Shown here: one piece after another, positions 1 to 8,571 of the stretch
Layout: each line of letters starts with the position of its first letter
Numbering within the stretch: the stretch's first letter is position 1
From: Ruegeria atlantica
GTDB taxonomy: Bacteria > Pseudomonadota > Alphaproteobacteria > Rhodobacterales > Rhodobacteraceae
Direction of reading: 5' to 3'
Assembly: GCF_013032505.1 (NCBI RefSeq)
Contig: NZ_WQCG01000001.1
Coordinates: 1-64,000, forward strand
DNA length: 64,000 bases
Translations under genes and position numbers: made by a program
Notes under the pieces: generated by a model
The model's database searches: none
What the model saw: the letters and a program-made list of their open reading frames with translations, nothing else
What the model was told of the DNA's origin: nothing

Positions 1-441
1 GGAAATGGCGGCGGCAACGGCGGCGGAAATGGCGGCGGCAATGGCCCCGGCAATGGCAACGGCAATGCCGGCAACCCGGGTAACGGCGGTGGCAACAACG
101 GCGGATCTGGACCCGGAACTGGAAACGGTGGTGGCAATAATGGTCAGGGTGGCGGCTCTGGCAACGGCGGCGGCGGCTCTGGCAACGGCGGCAATAATGG
201 CGGCGGCCATGGCAACGGCGGCAATAATGGCGGCGGCCATGGCGGTGGCCACGGAAATGGCGGCAGCAACGGTGGGCCCGGAAACGGGAACGGCAACGCT
301 GGTAACTCTGGTAACGGCGGCGGAAACAACGGAGGTTCTGGGCCCGGAACTGGCAATGGCGGCAGCAATAACGGCCAAGGTCACGGCGGCGGTGGTTCTG
401 GCAACGGCGGCAGCAACGGCGGCGGTAAGGAAGAGCGCTAA
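1..441 (+). CDS. Gly/Asn-rich repeat protein, C-terminal part only
   Basis: Reading frame 1 is open from the first base to TAA at 439-441 and encodes about 146 residues made almost only of Gly and Asn with some Ser, His and Gln, ending in Lys-Glu-Glu-Arg. The start lies outside the window. A 33-codon unit at 55-153 recurs at 286-384 with 31 of 33 residues the same, and a 30-bp unit (181-210) is repeated exactly at 211-240. The neighbouring frame is also open and reads Ala/Met-rich, an artefact of the GGC/AAT repeats. A terminator follows 31 bases after the stop, which supports this frame as the true 3' end. Function unknown; such low-complexity tails occur in secreted or surface proteins, but no anchor or secretion signal is visible here. 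Confidence 0.7.
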   Translation, partial: GNGGGNGGGNGGGNGPGNGNGNAGNPGNGGGNNGGSGPGTGNGGGNNGQGGGSGNGGGGSGNGGNNGGGHGNGGNNGGGHGGGHGNGGSNGGPGNGNGNAGNSGNGGGNNGGSGPGTGNGGSNNGQGHGGGGSGNGGSNGGGKEER

Positions 442-471
442 CAACAGGCGTTTTGGCGCCAGCCAAAGGAA

Positions 472-504
472 AAAGGCCACCCAACCGGGTGGCCTTTGTT
501 TTTT
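472..504 (+). terminator. Rho-independent terminator, possibly bidirectional
   Basis: The stem GGCCACCC (475-482) pairs with GGGTGGCC (487-494) around an AACC loop, extended by AAA/TTT on the flanks and followed by TTTGTTTTTT. On the minus strand the same stem is followed by a run of five T, so it could also end the tyrS transcript, which stops at 522. Confidence 0.9.
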
Positions 505-521
505 CTGAACTATTGAGTGGC

Positions 522-1775
522 CTAGCCCAGCTGAACCAACGCGTGGCGCTTTTTACCAGCGCTCAACTTGATCGGCGACGACAGTGCGCCCGCGTCGATC
601 ATCAGCCCGGCATCAGTTAGCGGTGCGTCATCCAGTTTCGCACCGTTTTCTGCGATCAGGCGTTTGGCCTCTTTGCCTGATTTTGCCAGACCCGATTTCA
701 CGATGACCTGCACGATGGACATCCCGTCACCCAGTTCATCCGCGCTGAGGGTAAGGGTCGGGAGATCATCCCCAACGCCGCCTTTTTCGAACACTTCCCG
801 CGCCGTGGCTTCGGCATTGGCCGCAGCCTCAGTTCCGTGCAACAGGGCGGTGACCTCGTTAGCAAGGCGGATTTTGGCTTCGTTGATTTCGGACCCCTGC
901 AGCGCGCCAAGACGCTCACACTCATCTATGGACAATTCGGTGTAAAGCTTCAGGAAACGGCCAACATCCGCGTCGGTCGTATTGCGCCAGAACTGCCAAA
1001 ATTCGTAAGGCGAGCGCATTTCTGCGTTCAGCCAGACCGCACCATCCTGCGACTTGCCCATCTTCTTGCCGTCGCTGGTGGTCAACAGGGGCGACGTCAG
1101 GCCGTAGATCTCATGATCCAGCACCCGACGCGTCAGGTCGATACCGTTAACGATGTTGCCCCACTGATCCGAACCACCCATTTGCAGCACGCAGCCGTAG
1201 CGGCGGTTCAGCTCAAGGAAGTCATAAGCCTGCAGGATCATGTAGTTGAATTCAAGGAAGCTCAACGATTGCTCGCGATCCAACCGCGATTTCACCGATT
1301 CAAACGCCAGCATCCGATTGACCGAGAAATGGCGCCCGATATCGCGTAGGAAATCGAGGTAGTTCAGGCCATCAAGCCATTCGGCATTGTTCAGCATCAG
1401 CGCCTTGTTTTCGGCGTCGCTGTCATAGTCGATATAAGCTGAGAACACCTTTTTGATGCCGGCGATGTTTTCGTCGATCTGTTCGGGGCCCAGCAAGGGG
1501 CGTTCGTCCGCGCGGAACGACGGGTCGCCCACCTTTGTGGTGCCGCCGCCCATAAGGGTAATTGGCTGGTGACCGGTTTTCTGGAACCACCGCAGCATCA
1601 TGATCTGGATCAGGCTGCCCACATGCAACGACTTGGCCGTCGCATCAAAGCCGATATAGGCCGGTTTGCACCCACTGATCAGCGCTTCGTCAAGGCCCTG
1701 ATAATCGGTGCAGTCGGCGAGAAAGCCGCGCTCGATCATCGTGGCGATGAAATCCGATTTGGGGTGGTAGGTCAT
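522..1775 (-). CDS. tyrS: Tyrosine--tRNA ligase
   Basis: Charges tRNA-Tyr in the cytoplasm. The 417-residue product is of normal length. It has the class I signature in the form HVGS (about residues 51-54), the tyrosine-site segment [10 protein letters not shown] (198-207), the KMSKS loop as KMGKS (238-242) and a C-terminal S4 RNA-binding domain from about residue 350. An upstream GTG/ATG extension of 16 codons is open, but ATG 1775 is preceded by AAAGGG at a good distance, so I start there. It lies 92 bases downstream of the MFS carrier gene on the same strand. Identification is secure. Confidence 0.96.
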   Translation of the reverse strand: MTYHPKSDFIATMIERGFLADCTDYQGLDEALISGCKPAYIGFDATAKSLHVGSLIQIMMLRWFQKTGHQPITLMGGGTTKVGDPSFRADERPLLGPEQIDENIAGIKKVFSAYIDYDSDAENKALMLNNAEWLDGLNYLDFLRDIGRHFSVNRMLAFESVKSRLDREQSLSFLEFNYMILQAYDFLELNRRYGCVLQMGGSDQWGNIVNGIDLTRRVLDHEIYGLTSPLLTTSDGKKMGKSQDGAVWLNAEMRSPYEFWQFWRNTTDADVGRFLKLYTELSIDECERLGALQGSEINEAKIRLANEVTALLHGTEAAANAEATAREVFEKGGVGDDLPTLTLSADELGDGMSIVQVIVKSGLAKSGKEAKRLIAENGAKLDDAPLTDAGLMIDAGALSSPIKLSAGKKRHALVQLG

Positions 1776-1867
1776 ATCGTGCCCTTTGGGTTGATGTTGC
1801 GGGGCACTGTATAGGCGGCGCATTCAGTAAGGAAAAGGCACCTTTTCGAAGAAAAACGGCGAGTGTT

Positions 1868-3136
1868 TCAGCTTTTGACTGGCGGCAGGCGGAAGGCGTA
1901 GATCATCGCGATCAGGTTCAGCACCAACAGTGCAAAGATCGGCGTGATCGGATCGTGCATATGCGCGACAGCCCCGAGGATTGCGGCAAAGACAATTCCG
2001 ACGAGCCCCGCGCTGACATCCCCCAGCGCGACAAGATATGGGCGCTCTTTTTCGACGCTCATCTGAATAAGGTACAGATAGCGCCCATAGATCACTCCGT
2101 TTCCGCCGAGCGACAAAAGCAGGATCACCAGTGTGTAGATCCAGACATTCTGAGCGTAACCGAAGAACGTGAAACCCAATGCCATCAGGGCCGAGATAGC
2201 AGCGATCAGGCACCCCAGCCACATAACGGGTTTGACCGAAATACGATTGCTGAGCCATCCCCACAAAAGCGAGCCAATCACCAGTCCAAGGCTGGCCCCC
2301 ATGACAAAATAGCTGAGCGAATGTTTGGTCCCCATATGCAGCGTCGCGGCATGGATTGTATAGAATGGCATCGCCAACTCGACTGATACAAAGATCAGCC
2401 GGGCCGACAAAAACTTGCGATACCACGAGTAGGCCATGCCGGTCTTGAATCCGGTTGCCAATTCGGCAAGGGGTTTGGGTTTTGTCTTTGGCTCTGGAAA
2501 TTCGGCGTGCTGTTCTTCCTCAAGCAGCCGCACGCCCGCGAACGCAACGCCCGCGGCGAACATGGCGATCACACCGCACCACAGGACGACGATATGGCGC
2601 TGCATCGGTTGATCCCCGGACAGCAGGTCGCGCGTGACCAGAACGACGATGATCGCCAAAATGCCCGAGATGGTGGCCTGCGCAAACACCATCCGATTTC
2701 GTTTCGCTTCGGGGACAGAGATGCCGTAGATCTGGCTGGTACCAAGACTGGCAATACCCTGGCACAAACCCAGAACCGTCGCTGTGGTCAGAAACAGCAG
2801 TACAATCATCACGCTGGGCAGCTTTGTCGAGAACAACGCTACCGCCGCCAGCACTGCTGCGGTCAAAAGATTCGGTATATACACGGCCAGCTTGGCGCGG
2901 GTCGCCCGGTTGATGAAGGGCGAGACAAAGATCTCGGCAATCAGGCGCGATCCGGTGACAAAGGGAAGAAGCATCCCCGCGAAGAACGTCGGCGCGCCCA
3001 AAGCCAGATACAGGAACGGAAGCACCAGATTTGGATTGATCAGCTGTCCCCCAATCGTTGCCAGAGCACCGGACCAGAAGATCAGGAAATAGTTCCGGCC
3101 TTCAGAGGGTTGTTTCTGCGAATACGTGTCTGCCAT
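1868..3136 (-). CDS. Major facilitator superfamily transporter
   Basis: A 422-residue membrane protein with hydrophobic segments along its whole length, consistent with about 12 transmembrane helices and a hydrophilic central loop near residues 205-230 (Glu/Pro/Lys-rich). The N-terminal tail is short and cytoplasmic. The overall pattern is that of MFS secondary carriers. Substrate cannot be read from the sequence. It precedes tyrS on the same strand and is divergent from anmK, with a palindrome in the shared upstream region. The anmK side suggests a possible muropeptide link, but this is only an inference from position. Confidence 0.8.
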   Translation of the reverse strand: MADTYSQKQPSEGRNYFLIFWSGALATIGGQLINPNLVLPFLYLALGAPTFFAGMLLPFVTGSRLIAEIFVSPFINRATRAKLAVYIPNLLTAAVLAAVALFSTKLPSVMIVLLFLTTATVLGLCQGIASLGTSQIYGISVPEAKRNRMVFAQATISGILAIIVVLVTRDLLSGDQPMQRHIVVLWCGVIAMFAAGVAFAGVRLLEEEQHAEFPEPKTKPKPLAELATGFKTGMAYSWYRKFLSARLIFVSVELAMPFYTIHAATLHMGTKHSLSYFVMGASLGLVIGSLLWGWLSNRISVKPVMWLGCLIAAISALMALGFTFFGYAQNVWIYTLVILLLSLGGNGVIYGRYLYLIQMSVEKERPYLVALGDVSAGLVGIVFAAILGAVAHMHDPITPIFALLVLNLIAMIYAFRLPPVKS

Positions 3137-3149
3137 ATGCCACTAAGTC

Positions 3150-3175
3150 CAATTTGTGTTCCTTATACCAAATTG
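3150..3175. promoter_or_regulatory. Inverted repeat upstream of the MFS gene
   Basis: CAATTTG (3150-3156) and CAAATTG (3169-3175) form a perfect 7-bp inverted repeat separated by 12 bases. The spacer holds TATAAGG read on the minus strand, a possible -10 element, 13 to 40 bases before the MFS start. An operator overlapping a promoter is plausible; no regulator can be assigned. Confidence 0.35.
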
Positions 3176-3297
3176 TCGGGAAAAAGCGCGACCCTCGCGG
3201 GAACCGTCTTGCCTTAGCTTCGGCGGAAGGGGCAGGTTAAACGGGCTGTGCCGATCAACCATGACGGTACACACCTAATTCGGCAGGAGAGATCACC

Positions 3298-4419
3298 GTG
3301 GGGCGGGCCATCAAACGAACAGGTGCGATCAGGGTTTTGGGTGCGATGTCCGGCACTTCGATGGATGGGGTGGATGCCGCGGTCGTCGAAACGGACGGAC
3401 ACCGGATTATCGACTTTGGTCCAAGTGGGTATCGCGCTTACACCGATGAAGAACGCGCAGTTCTGCGCGCCGCACTGGGGCAATGGCACGGGCCTGACGT
3501 GGATGCCGCGGCAGAACTCGTTACATTGGCGCATGCCGAGGCACTGTCTGAATTCGATGAGGTGGACCTGATCGGCGTGCATGGCCAAACCCTTGCGCAT
3601 GAACCGCGCGGACGTGGGACATTGCAGGTGGGCGACGGCAAAGGGCTGGCTCAGGCATTGGGTGTTCCGGTTGTCTGGGATTTCCGCAGCGATGATGTGG
3701 CGATGGGGGGCGAGGGGGCTCCGCTAGCGCCGTTCTTTCACTTTGCATGCGCCAAGTGGATCGAGGCAACCCAGCCGCTGTGTTTTTTGAACCTCGGCGG
3801 TGTCGGGAACCTGACTTATGTGGATCCAAGTTTCGATGGACCCGAAGCCCCTGGTGCGTTGTTGGCTTTCGATACCGGTCCCGCGAATGCACCGGTTGAT
3901 GATTTGATGCAGGCGCGTCTGGGCCTGCCGATGGACCGCGACGGAGCCGTTGCGCGCGGCGGCACTGTCGAGACGGGGGCGCTCGAGCTGTTTCTGTCTG
4001 AGCCTTTTTTCACACGTATGCCGCCGAAATCACTGGATCGGAACGATTTTTCCGAGATGATCAAACTGGTGCAGGAGCTTAGCGATGCGGACGCGGTTGC
4101 CACGCTTACCGGCATGTGTGCAGCAGGCGTGGTGCAGGGGATGGAACACTGCCCCAAACCACCCTCGCGCCTGTTGGTCACCGGCGGCGGTAGACACAAC
4201 CCGGTATTGATGGAGATGCTGCGCGTTGCATTGGACTGCCCGGTCGAACCGGTCGAGGCCGTTGGTCTGGACGGAGATATGCTTGAGGCGCAGGCCTTCG
4301 CCTATCTGGCGGCACGCGTCGCTCGCAGGCTGCCGACCTCGTGTCCGGGAACAACGGGTGTGAAGGCGCTGGTTGGTGGTGGGGTTGTGAGTTCGGTGGC
4401 GAATGGGGCTGAGGGCTAA
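3298..4419 (+). CDS. anmK: Anhydro-N-acetylmuramic acid kinase
   Basis: Phosphorylates and opens 1,6-anhydro-MurNAc released from peptidoglycan turnover, giving MurNAc-6-phosphate for wall recycling. The 373-residue protein has the family's N-terminal phosphate-binding motif [12 protein letters not shown], the GVHGQT segment and FDTGPAN. The start is GTG 3298, with AGGAGA seven bases upstream. It lies divergent from the MFS/tyrS pair; proximity of anmK and tyrS is a familiar alphaproteobacterial arrangement. The last 30 residues are a low-complexity Gly/Val tail of no clear role. Confidence 0.94.
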   Translation: MGRAIKRTGAIRVLGAMSGTSMDGVDAAVVETDGHRIIDFGPSGYRAYTDEERAVLRAALGQWHGPDVDAAAELVTLAHAEALSEFDEVDLIGVHGQTLAHEPRGRGTLQVGDGKGLAQALGVPVVWDFRSDDVAMGGEGAPLAPFFHFACAKWIEATQPLCFLNLGGVGNLTYVDPSFDGPEAPGALLAFDTGPANAPVDDLMQARLGLPMDRDGAVARGGTVETGALELFLSEPFFTRMPPKSLDRNDFSEMIKLVQELSDADAVATLTGMCAAGVVQGMEHCPKPPSRLLVTGGGRHNPVLMEMLRVALDCPVEPVEAVGLDGDMLEAQAFAYLAARVARRLPTSCPGTTGVKALVGGGVVSSVANGAEG

Positions 4420-4595
4420 ACAGTGTTTCGCCTAAAGGCCGCTTTGCGGAGGAAGCTGCCGGTGCCAAAAAAAGGTCTAACCGTTCCAAGTGCGTCAATT
4501 TGCACTCTTCTTGAAACCCAGTATCGCGAAGCAGATTTGTAGATATTCAGAATACCTCGGACAATTCGACGGAAACTCCCTGACGACGTCCAAAT

Positions 4596-5402
4596 TCACC
4601 CATCAGCCTCCGAGGACATTCGCCAGAACCTTCTGTTCCTCCAACCGCCGAGGTCGCCATCGTTTTTCGATTTCCAGTCGTACACGAACTGATCGCCCAC
4701 ATTCAGGTCCTGTGTCGCGATCATTGTTGGTTCGAACTTGTTTTCCCGGGCAATACGTTCGACGAAAGCAGCCGACGGACGGCTACCCATTCCATGCATG
4801 GCCTCTTCGATGACGTCCTTTTCCTCCGGTACCAGCTCAATTCGCATAGGGTCATTACTGTCGCAAACCACGGTTTCTAGTACGACTTCGCGCGTCATTG
4901 AAAAACACTGTGCCAGATGCTCCTCGACCTGTGGGATGTGGTACAACAGGCCAAAATGAATGATCATGTCAAACTTGCCGAATTTGGTGAAATCTTCCTC
5001 TAAATCAAATACTTCGACCTTTAAATTCGGAACTCTTCGGTGCTTGAGTCGGGCCATCTGTGCCGTTTCATTCCGGCCTTCAAGACACAGTACATCGGCT
5101 CCGAGGTCTGCGAAGAACGCGCCAATGTCGCTCAGCCCGCTGCCAAGTTCCAATACGCGTTTTCCATCAAACCAGTCTTGGCCATACAATTCCAGAATCT
5201 TGTTAATCCTTTTGACCCGCCAGTGCGCATAGCTGATGGCGTAAACCGCATGGCGGTTTGTCGCCATGTGCATTGTCACATGACGCTCTATCGGAGACAT
5301 ATGCGCCGTGTTTACGATGAGTTCGAAACGTTCGAACCGATCAGAAAACCGATACATTTGTTGAAAGCGTAGCCACCCGGCACGCACTTTGGATAAAATC
5401 AT
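4596..5402 (-). CDS. SAM-dependent methyltransferase, substrate unknown
   Basis: A 268-residue class I methyltransferase. Motif I is visible as VLELGSGLSD, followed by the acidic end of strand 2 (CLEGR) and a motif-IV-like segment FDMIIHFGLLYHI. I start at ATG 5402, preceded by GAGGA six bases upstream; an in-frame GTG at 5432 has no Shine-Dalgarno. It is a solitary gene with non-coding DNA on both sides. Base composition and codon choice look visibly poorer in GC than the neighbours, which suggests later acquisition. Such proteins often modify sugars or small metabolites; the substrate cannot be assigned. Confidence 0.75.
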   Translation of the reverse strand: MILSKVRAGWLRFQQMYRFSDRFERFELIVNTAHMSPIERHVTMHMATNRHAVYAISYAHWRVKRINKILELYGQDWFDGKRVLELGSGLSDIGAFFADLGADVLCLEGRNETAQMARLKHRRVPNLKVEVFDLEEDFTKFGKFDMIIHFGLLYHIPQVEEHLAQCFSMTREVVLETVVCDSNDPMRIELVPEEKDVIEEAMHGMGSRPSAAFVERIARENKFEPTMIATQDLNVGDQFVYDWKSKNDGDLGGWRNRRFWRMSSEADG

Positions 5403-5730
5403 GTTGGTCCTCAAATTTCGATCAGCGTTCACAAGCCGCTGTAATCGCTAAAACAATTCGTTCTATCCCCCAAAACCACTAGCACATTGCCTTTGCCTAG
5501 GCTCCTTATTGATAGTGGGTAAGCTGTGTCATTCCTGTCAAGTTTTTGGCTGGTTATGCCTTTTGGGTGATCGAAATTTGCGAGAAAGCCGGAACAGTGG
5601 TGCCAAAGGTCCGGACAATGGGCCCACATTGTAAAGACTGTTCTTGGAACGTTACAGTGAGAACCCTGAAACTTTGATGCGCGCAGCAGAATCGGTCAAA
5701 GTGGCCTCAAAGCAGCCGATCTACAAATAC
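5403..5730. other. 328-bp non-coding stretch, GC-poor
   Basis: No convincing gene. The stretch is clearly poorer in GC than the surroundings. It must hold the promoter of the methyltransferase (minus strand) and the end of the desaturase transcript. A near-palindrome is visible: ACAATG (5615-5620) and CATTGT (5627-5632) around GGCCCA. A 66-codon minus-strand open frame ending at 5429 lacks a ribosome binding site and any recognisable features, so I do not call it. Confidence 0.6.
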
Positions 5731-6633
5731 TTAGCTGATTGGTCTGTGCTTCACGCTGCGCACATAGTCACTTGTAAACTCGGTGTATCCGTCCGAAGTC
5801 GATTTCAGATGCGCCCGTGTCCAGTGATGCAGGGCCGGAAGCTGGTGGAACGGGACATTCGGAAAGGCGTGATGCTCTGCGTGGTAGGGCATGTTCCAGG
5901 CCACAAAACGCACGATCCGGTTGGTGAATGTGGTTCGCGAGTTCTCGAGCATGTTGGCGACTGGCGGACACAGGCCGTGCTCCGCCAGCAGATAGAGGCG
6001 CAGGAATGGTTGCCCCACCAGAACGGGTAAAATCCAAAGCCAGAAGAGCAGCGGCGACAGGAGCAAGCTTAGGGCTGCGACCACGTAGAGTATCAACAGC
6101 AGACGTGCCTCAGCCCGCATGGCGGTGTGTTGGCGCGTAGGTAGGTACGGGGCGTCGAAGCTACCAAAGGCATTTTGGAACAGGACAAGTGCCATGCCTT
6201 TCCAGTAAGGCCAGCCCGACAGATAGAGCAGCAGGCTCAGCCGGTCTTGCGGTCGTGGCTTACCGCCAAGCTCAGGGTCTTTTTCCGGGTGGTTTGTCCA
6301 TTTGTGGTGTGCGAGGTGAAAATACCGAAACCATGTAAAGGGTAGGGCGATTGGGATTGACACCAGGTGCCCGACAACGTCGTTCAACCAGCCAGTCTTG
6401 AACGGGGTCTTGTGGGTGCACTCGTGGCTGAGCGTAAACAAAAACACCAGTAGGACACCCTGTGGCACGATCAGAAGTGGCCAAAGAGGAACCCGCCACG
6501 CAATACTGGCACCGGTAAGGGACAGCAGCGCCAGGTAACCCAGAAGGTGCCGCAGACCTGCTGCGTCCGAGCGCTGTTGTAGCTGATCTTTGGCCTCAGG
6601 TGGCAGCGACGCTATGAGGGCGCGGTGGTCCAT
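5731..6633 (-). CDS. Membrane fatty acid desaturase family protein
   Basis: A 300-residue integral membrane di-iron enzyme. It has three His clusters: HECTH (70-74), HLAHH (106-110) and HAEHH (251-255), with hydrophobic segments between them in the usual two-hairpin layout. The family desaturates or hydroxylates acyl chains or carotenoids. The start ATG 6633 abuts the stop of the upstream DUF985 gene (6634-6636), so the two are almost certainly co-transcribed. Substrate and regioselectivity cannot be judged from sequence. A second, different desaturase lies at 42.8 kb. Confidence 0.88.
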   Translation of the reverse strand: MDHRALIASLPPEAKDQLQQRSDAAGLRHLLGYLALLSLTGASIAWRVPLWPLLIVPQGVLLVFLFTLSHECTHKTPFKTGWLNDVVGHLVSIPIALPFTWFRYFHLAHHKWTNHPEKDPELGGKPRPQDRLSLLLYLSGWPYWKGMALVLFQNAFGSFDAPYLPTRQHTAMRAEARLLLILYVVAALSLLLSPLLFWLWILPVLVGQPFLRLYLLAEHGLCPPVANMLENSRTTFTNRIVRFVAWNMPYHAEHHAFPNVPFHQLPALHHWTRAHLKSTSDGYTEFTSDYVRSVKHRPIS

Positions 6634-7056
6634 TCATTCGCCACGAGCGATGTCAAACCCGGGTTCGGCTAATTCGAACCCGTCGAACTCGAACCCTGGG
6701 GAAACGGTACAGCTGACCAGCGTATAGTCTCCGGTGGTGCGCGCCGCCTGCCAATGGTTCTTGGGTACGATAAGTTGCGGTGCGCCTTGCGACAGATCCG
6801 GGCTTAGTACGTGGTCGGTGGCCGGGCCGTCGTCCGTTGCGCTCAGCGAAAGGATCAGCGGGGCGCCGGAGTGGTAGAGCCAAATTTCGGTCGCGTCCAC
6901 GCGGTGCCAGTGGCTGCTTTCCCCAGCGGCCAGCAGGAAATAGATGCAGGTTCCGGTTGCGCGGCCCTCGTTGTCCGCGCGCCAGGTTTCGCGGAACCAG
7001 CCGCCTTCGGGGTGTCGTTCCAGTTTCAGGTGGTCGATGATCTGCTGTGCGGTCAT
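6634..7056 (-). CDS. DUF985 cupin-fold protein
   Basis: A 140-residue single-domain cupin. The N-terminal HPEGGWFRETWR and the core SSHWHRVDATEIWLYHSG are typical of the DUF985 (Cupin_5) family, which includes small metal-binding or sugar-binding proteins of uncertain function. ATG 7056 has AGAGG five bases upstream; the ATG at 7071 has none. It is the first gene of a two-gene unit with the desaturase and is divergent from selO. No specific reaction is assigned. Confidence 0.85.
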   Translation of the reverse strand: MTAQQIIDHLKLERHPEGGWFRETWRADNEGRATGTCIYFLLAAGESSHWHRVDATEIWLYHSGAPLILSLSATDDGPATDHVLSPDLSQGAPQLIVPKNHWQAARTTGDYTLVSCTVSPGFEFDGFELAEPGFDIARGE

Positions 7057-7141
7057 TGGGCCTCTCGTCATTGGGGCCGATTATGCACGTGATCGTGCGA
7101 TCCGCTATGGTATTCGTGTGCGCAAGGAATATGTTTGCCGC

Positions 7142-8560
7142 ATGACCCTGACGATCCCGTTTGACAACAGCTACGCCCGCCTTCCCAACAGCTTTTATGC
7201 GCGGCAGGCGCCTATCCCTGTGCGTGCGCCGCATCTGATCGCGTTCAACACCGATTTGGCGCAAATCCTGAATGTCACACCTGGTGATGTGCAAGAGATG
7301 GCCGAAGCCTTCGCCGGCAATACGCTGCCCGACGGTGCAGAGCCAATTGCGCAGCTCTATTCCGGGCATCAGTTCGGAAACTATAATCCGCAGCTTGGGG
7401 ACGGCAGAGCCGTTCTGCTGGGCGAAACCATCGGTACAGATGGTCTCCGCCGGGACATCCAGCTGAAAGGGTCCGGGCCAACGCCGTTCAGTCGTCAGGG
7501 GGACGGCCGCGCATGGCTGGGTCCAGTGTTGCGCGAATACGTGGTGTCCGAGGCAATGCACGCGCTGGGCATCCCGACAACCCGCGCGCTGGCCGCAGTT
7601 GAGACCGGAGAGATTGTACTGCGCGAGGGGCCGATGCCCGGTGCGGTTCTGACCCGTGTGGCGCAAAGCCATCTACGGGTCGGGACATTCCAGGTTTTCG
7701 CCGCGCGCGGCCAACTGGACAGCCTGCGCCGCCTGACGGAATACGCCATTGATCGTCACTACCCGGATGTGGACGGTCCGATGGGCCTGTTGCGTGCGGT
7801 CGTCGAAGCACAATCGCGGCTGATCGCGGCATGGATGAGCGTAGGCTTTATCCATGGGGTGATGAACACTGACAATTGCTCAATCGCGGGCGAGACCATC
7901 GACTATGGACCTTGCGCCTTTATGGACAGCTATCATCCGAACACGGTCTACAGTTCGATTGACCGGATGGGGCGCTATGCCTATTCCAACCAGCCCGACA
8001 TTGCCGTTTGGAACGTGGCACAACTGGCGACAGCACTGATTCAGCAAATGGATGACAAGGAAACCGCCGTTGAAGAAGCGACCGAGATCGTGCATGCCAT
8101 GCCTGCGCTGCTGCAAGAGAATTGGTTGAAGCGCTTCCGCGCAAAGATCGGTTTGGTGGCCGGGCAAGAGGGCGATCTGGAACTGATCTCGGACTTGCTA
8201 ACACGCATGGCGCAAAACCAGGCAGATTTCACCAACACGTTCCGTGCGCTGGGCAGTGAGGCCGCACGCGATCAGTTCACCGATCCTACGGCGTATGATG
8301 CCTGGTCCGAAGGCTGGAATGCCCGTCTGAAACATGAGCAAGACGTGACCATCACAATGGCCGCAGCAAACCCGGTCTTCATTCCGCGCAATCACCGGGT
8401 TGAGCAAATGATCCAGTCCGCCGTTCAGGGCGACTATCAGCCTTTTCACAGACTGAACAACGTGCTGTCGCAACCGTATGAGAACCAGCCCGACGCGGAT
8501 GATCTGAAACGTCCCCCATCTGAGAGCGAAGTGGTGCATGCCACGTTCTGCGGCACCTGA
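7142..8560 (+). CDS. selO: Protein adenylyltransferase SelO
   Basis: A pseudokinase-fold enzyme (YdiU/SelO) that transfers AMP from ATP to Ser, Thr or Tyr of proteins; family members are linked to redox control. Of 472 residues, the diagnostic segments are LKGSG (108-112), PTPFSRQGDGRA (113-124), SEAMHALGIPTTRAL, HGVMNTDN (near 240) and DYGPCAFMD. The last three residues are Cys-Gly-Thr: the antepenultimate Cys sits where eukaryotic SelO has selenocysteine. The open frame extends upstream to 6944, but that part overlaps the DUF985 gene, so ATG 7142 is chosen. It converges on the CDF exporter with only 11 bases between. Confidence 0.95.
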   Translation: MTLTIPFDNSYARLPNSFYARQAPIPVRAPHLIAFNTDLAQILNVTPGDVQEMAEAFAGNTLPDGAEPIAQLYSGHQFGNYNPQLGDGRAVLLGETIGTDGLRRDIQLKGSGPTPFSRQGDGRAWLGPVLREYVVSEAMHALGIPTTRALAAVETGEIVLREGPMPGAVLTRVAQSHLRVGTFQVFAARGQLDSLRRLTEYAIDRHYPDVDGPMGLLRAVVEAQSRLIAAWMSVGFIHGVMNTDNCSIAGETIDYGPCAFMDSYHPNTVYSSIDRMGRYAYSNQPDIAVWNVAQLATALIQQMDDKETAVEEATEIVHAMPALLQENWLKRFRAKIGLVAGQEGDLELISDLLTRMAQNQADFTNTFRALGSEAARDQFTDPTAYDAWSEGWNARLKHEQDVTITMAAANPVFIPRNHRVEQMIQSAVQGDYQPFHRLNNVLSQPYENQPDADDLKRPPSESEVVHATFCGT

Positions 8561-8571
8561 CACGCTGACAC

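Noticed and set aside
5..508. Ala/Met-rich plus-strand open frame and a Pro-rich minus-strand frame over the first 500 bases
   Set aside because: Both are frame artefacts of the GGC/AAT repeats; frame 1 gives a coherent Gly/Asn protein whose stop is followed by a terminator.
2457..2560. Possible sRNA or extra gene inside the MFS coding region on the plus strand
   Set aside because: The open frames there are antisense shadows of a convincing membrane protein and carry no promoter-like elements.
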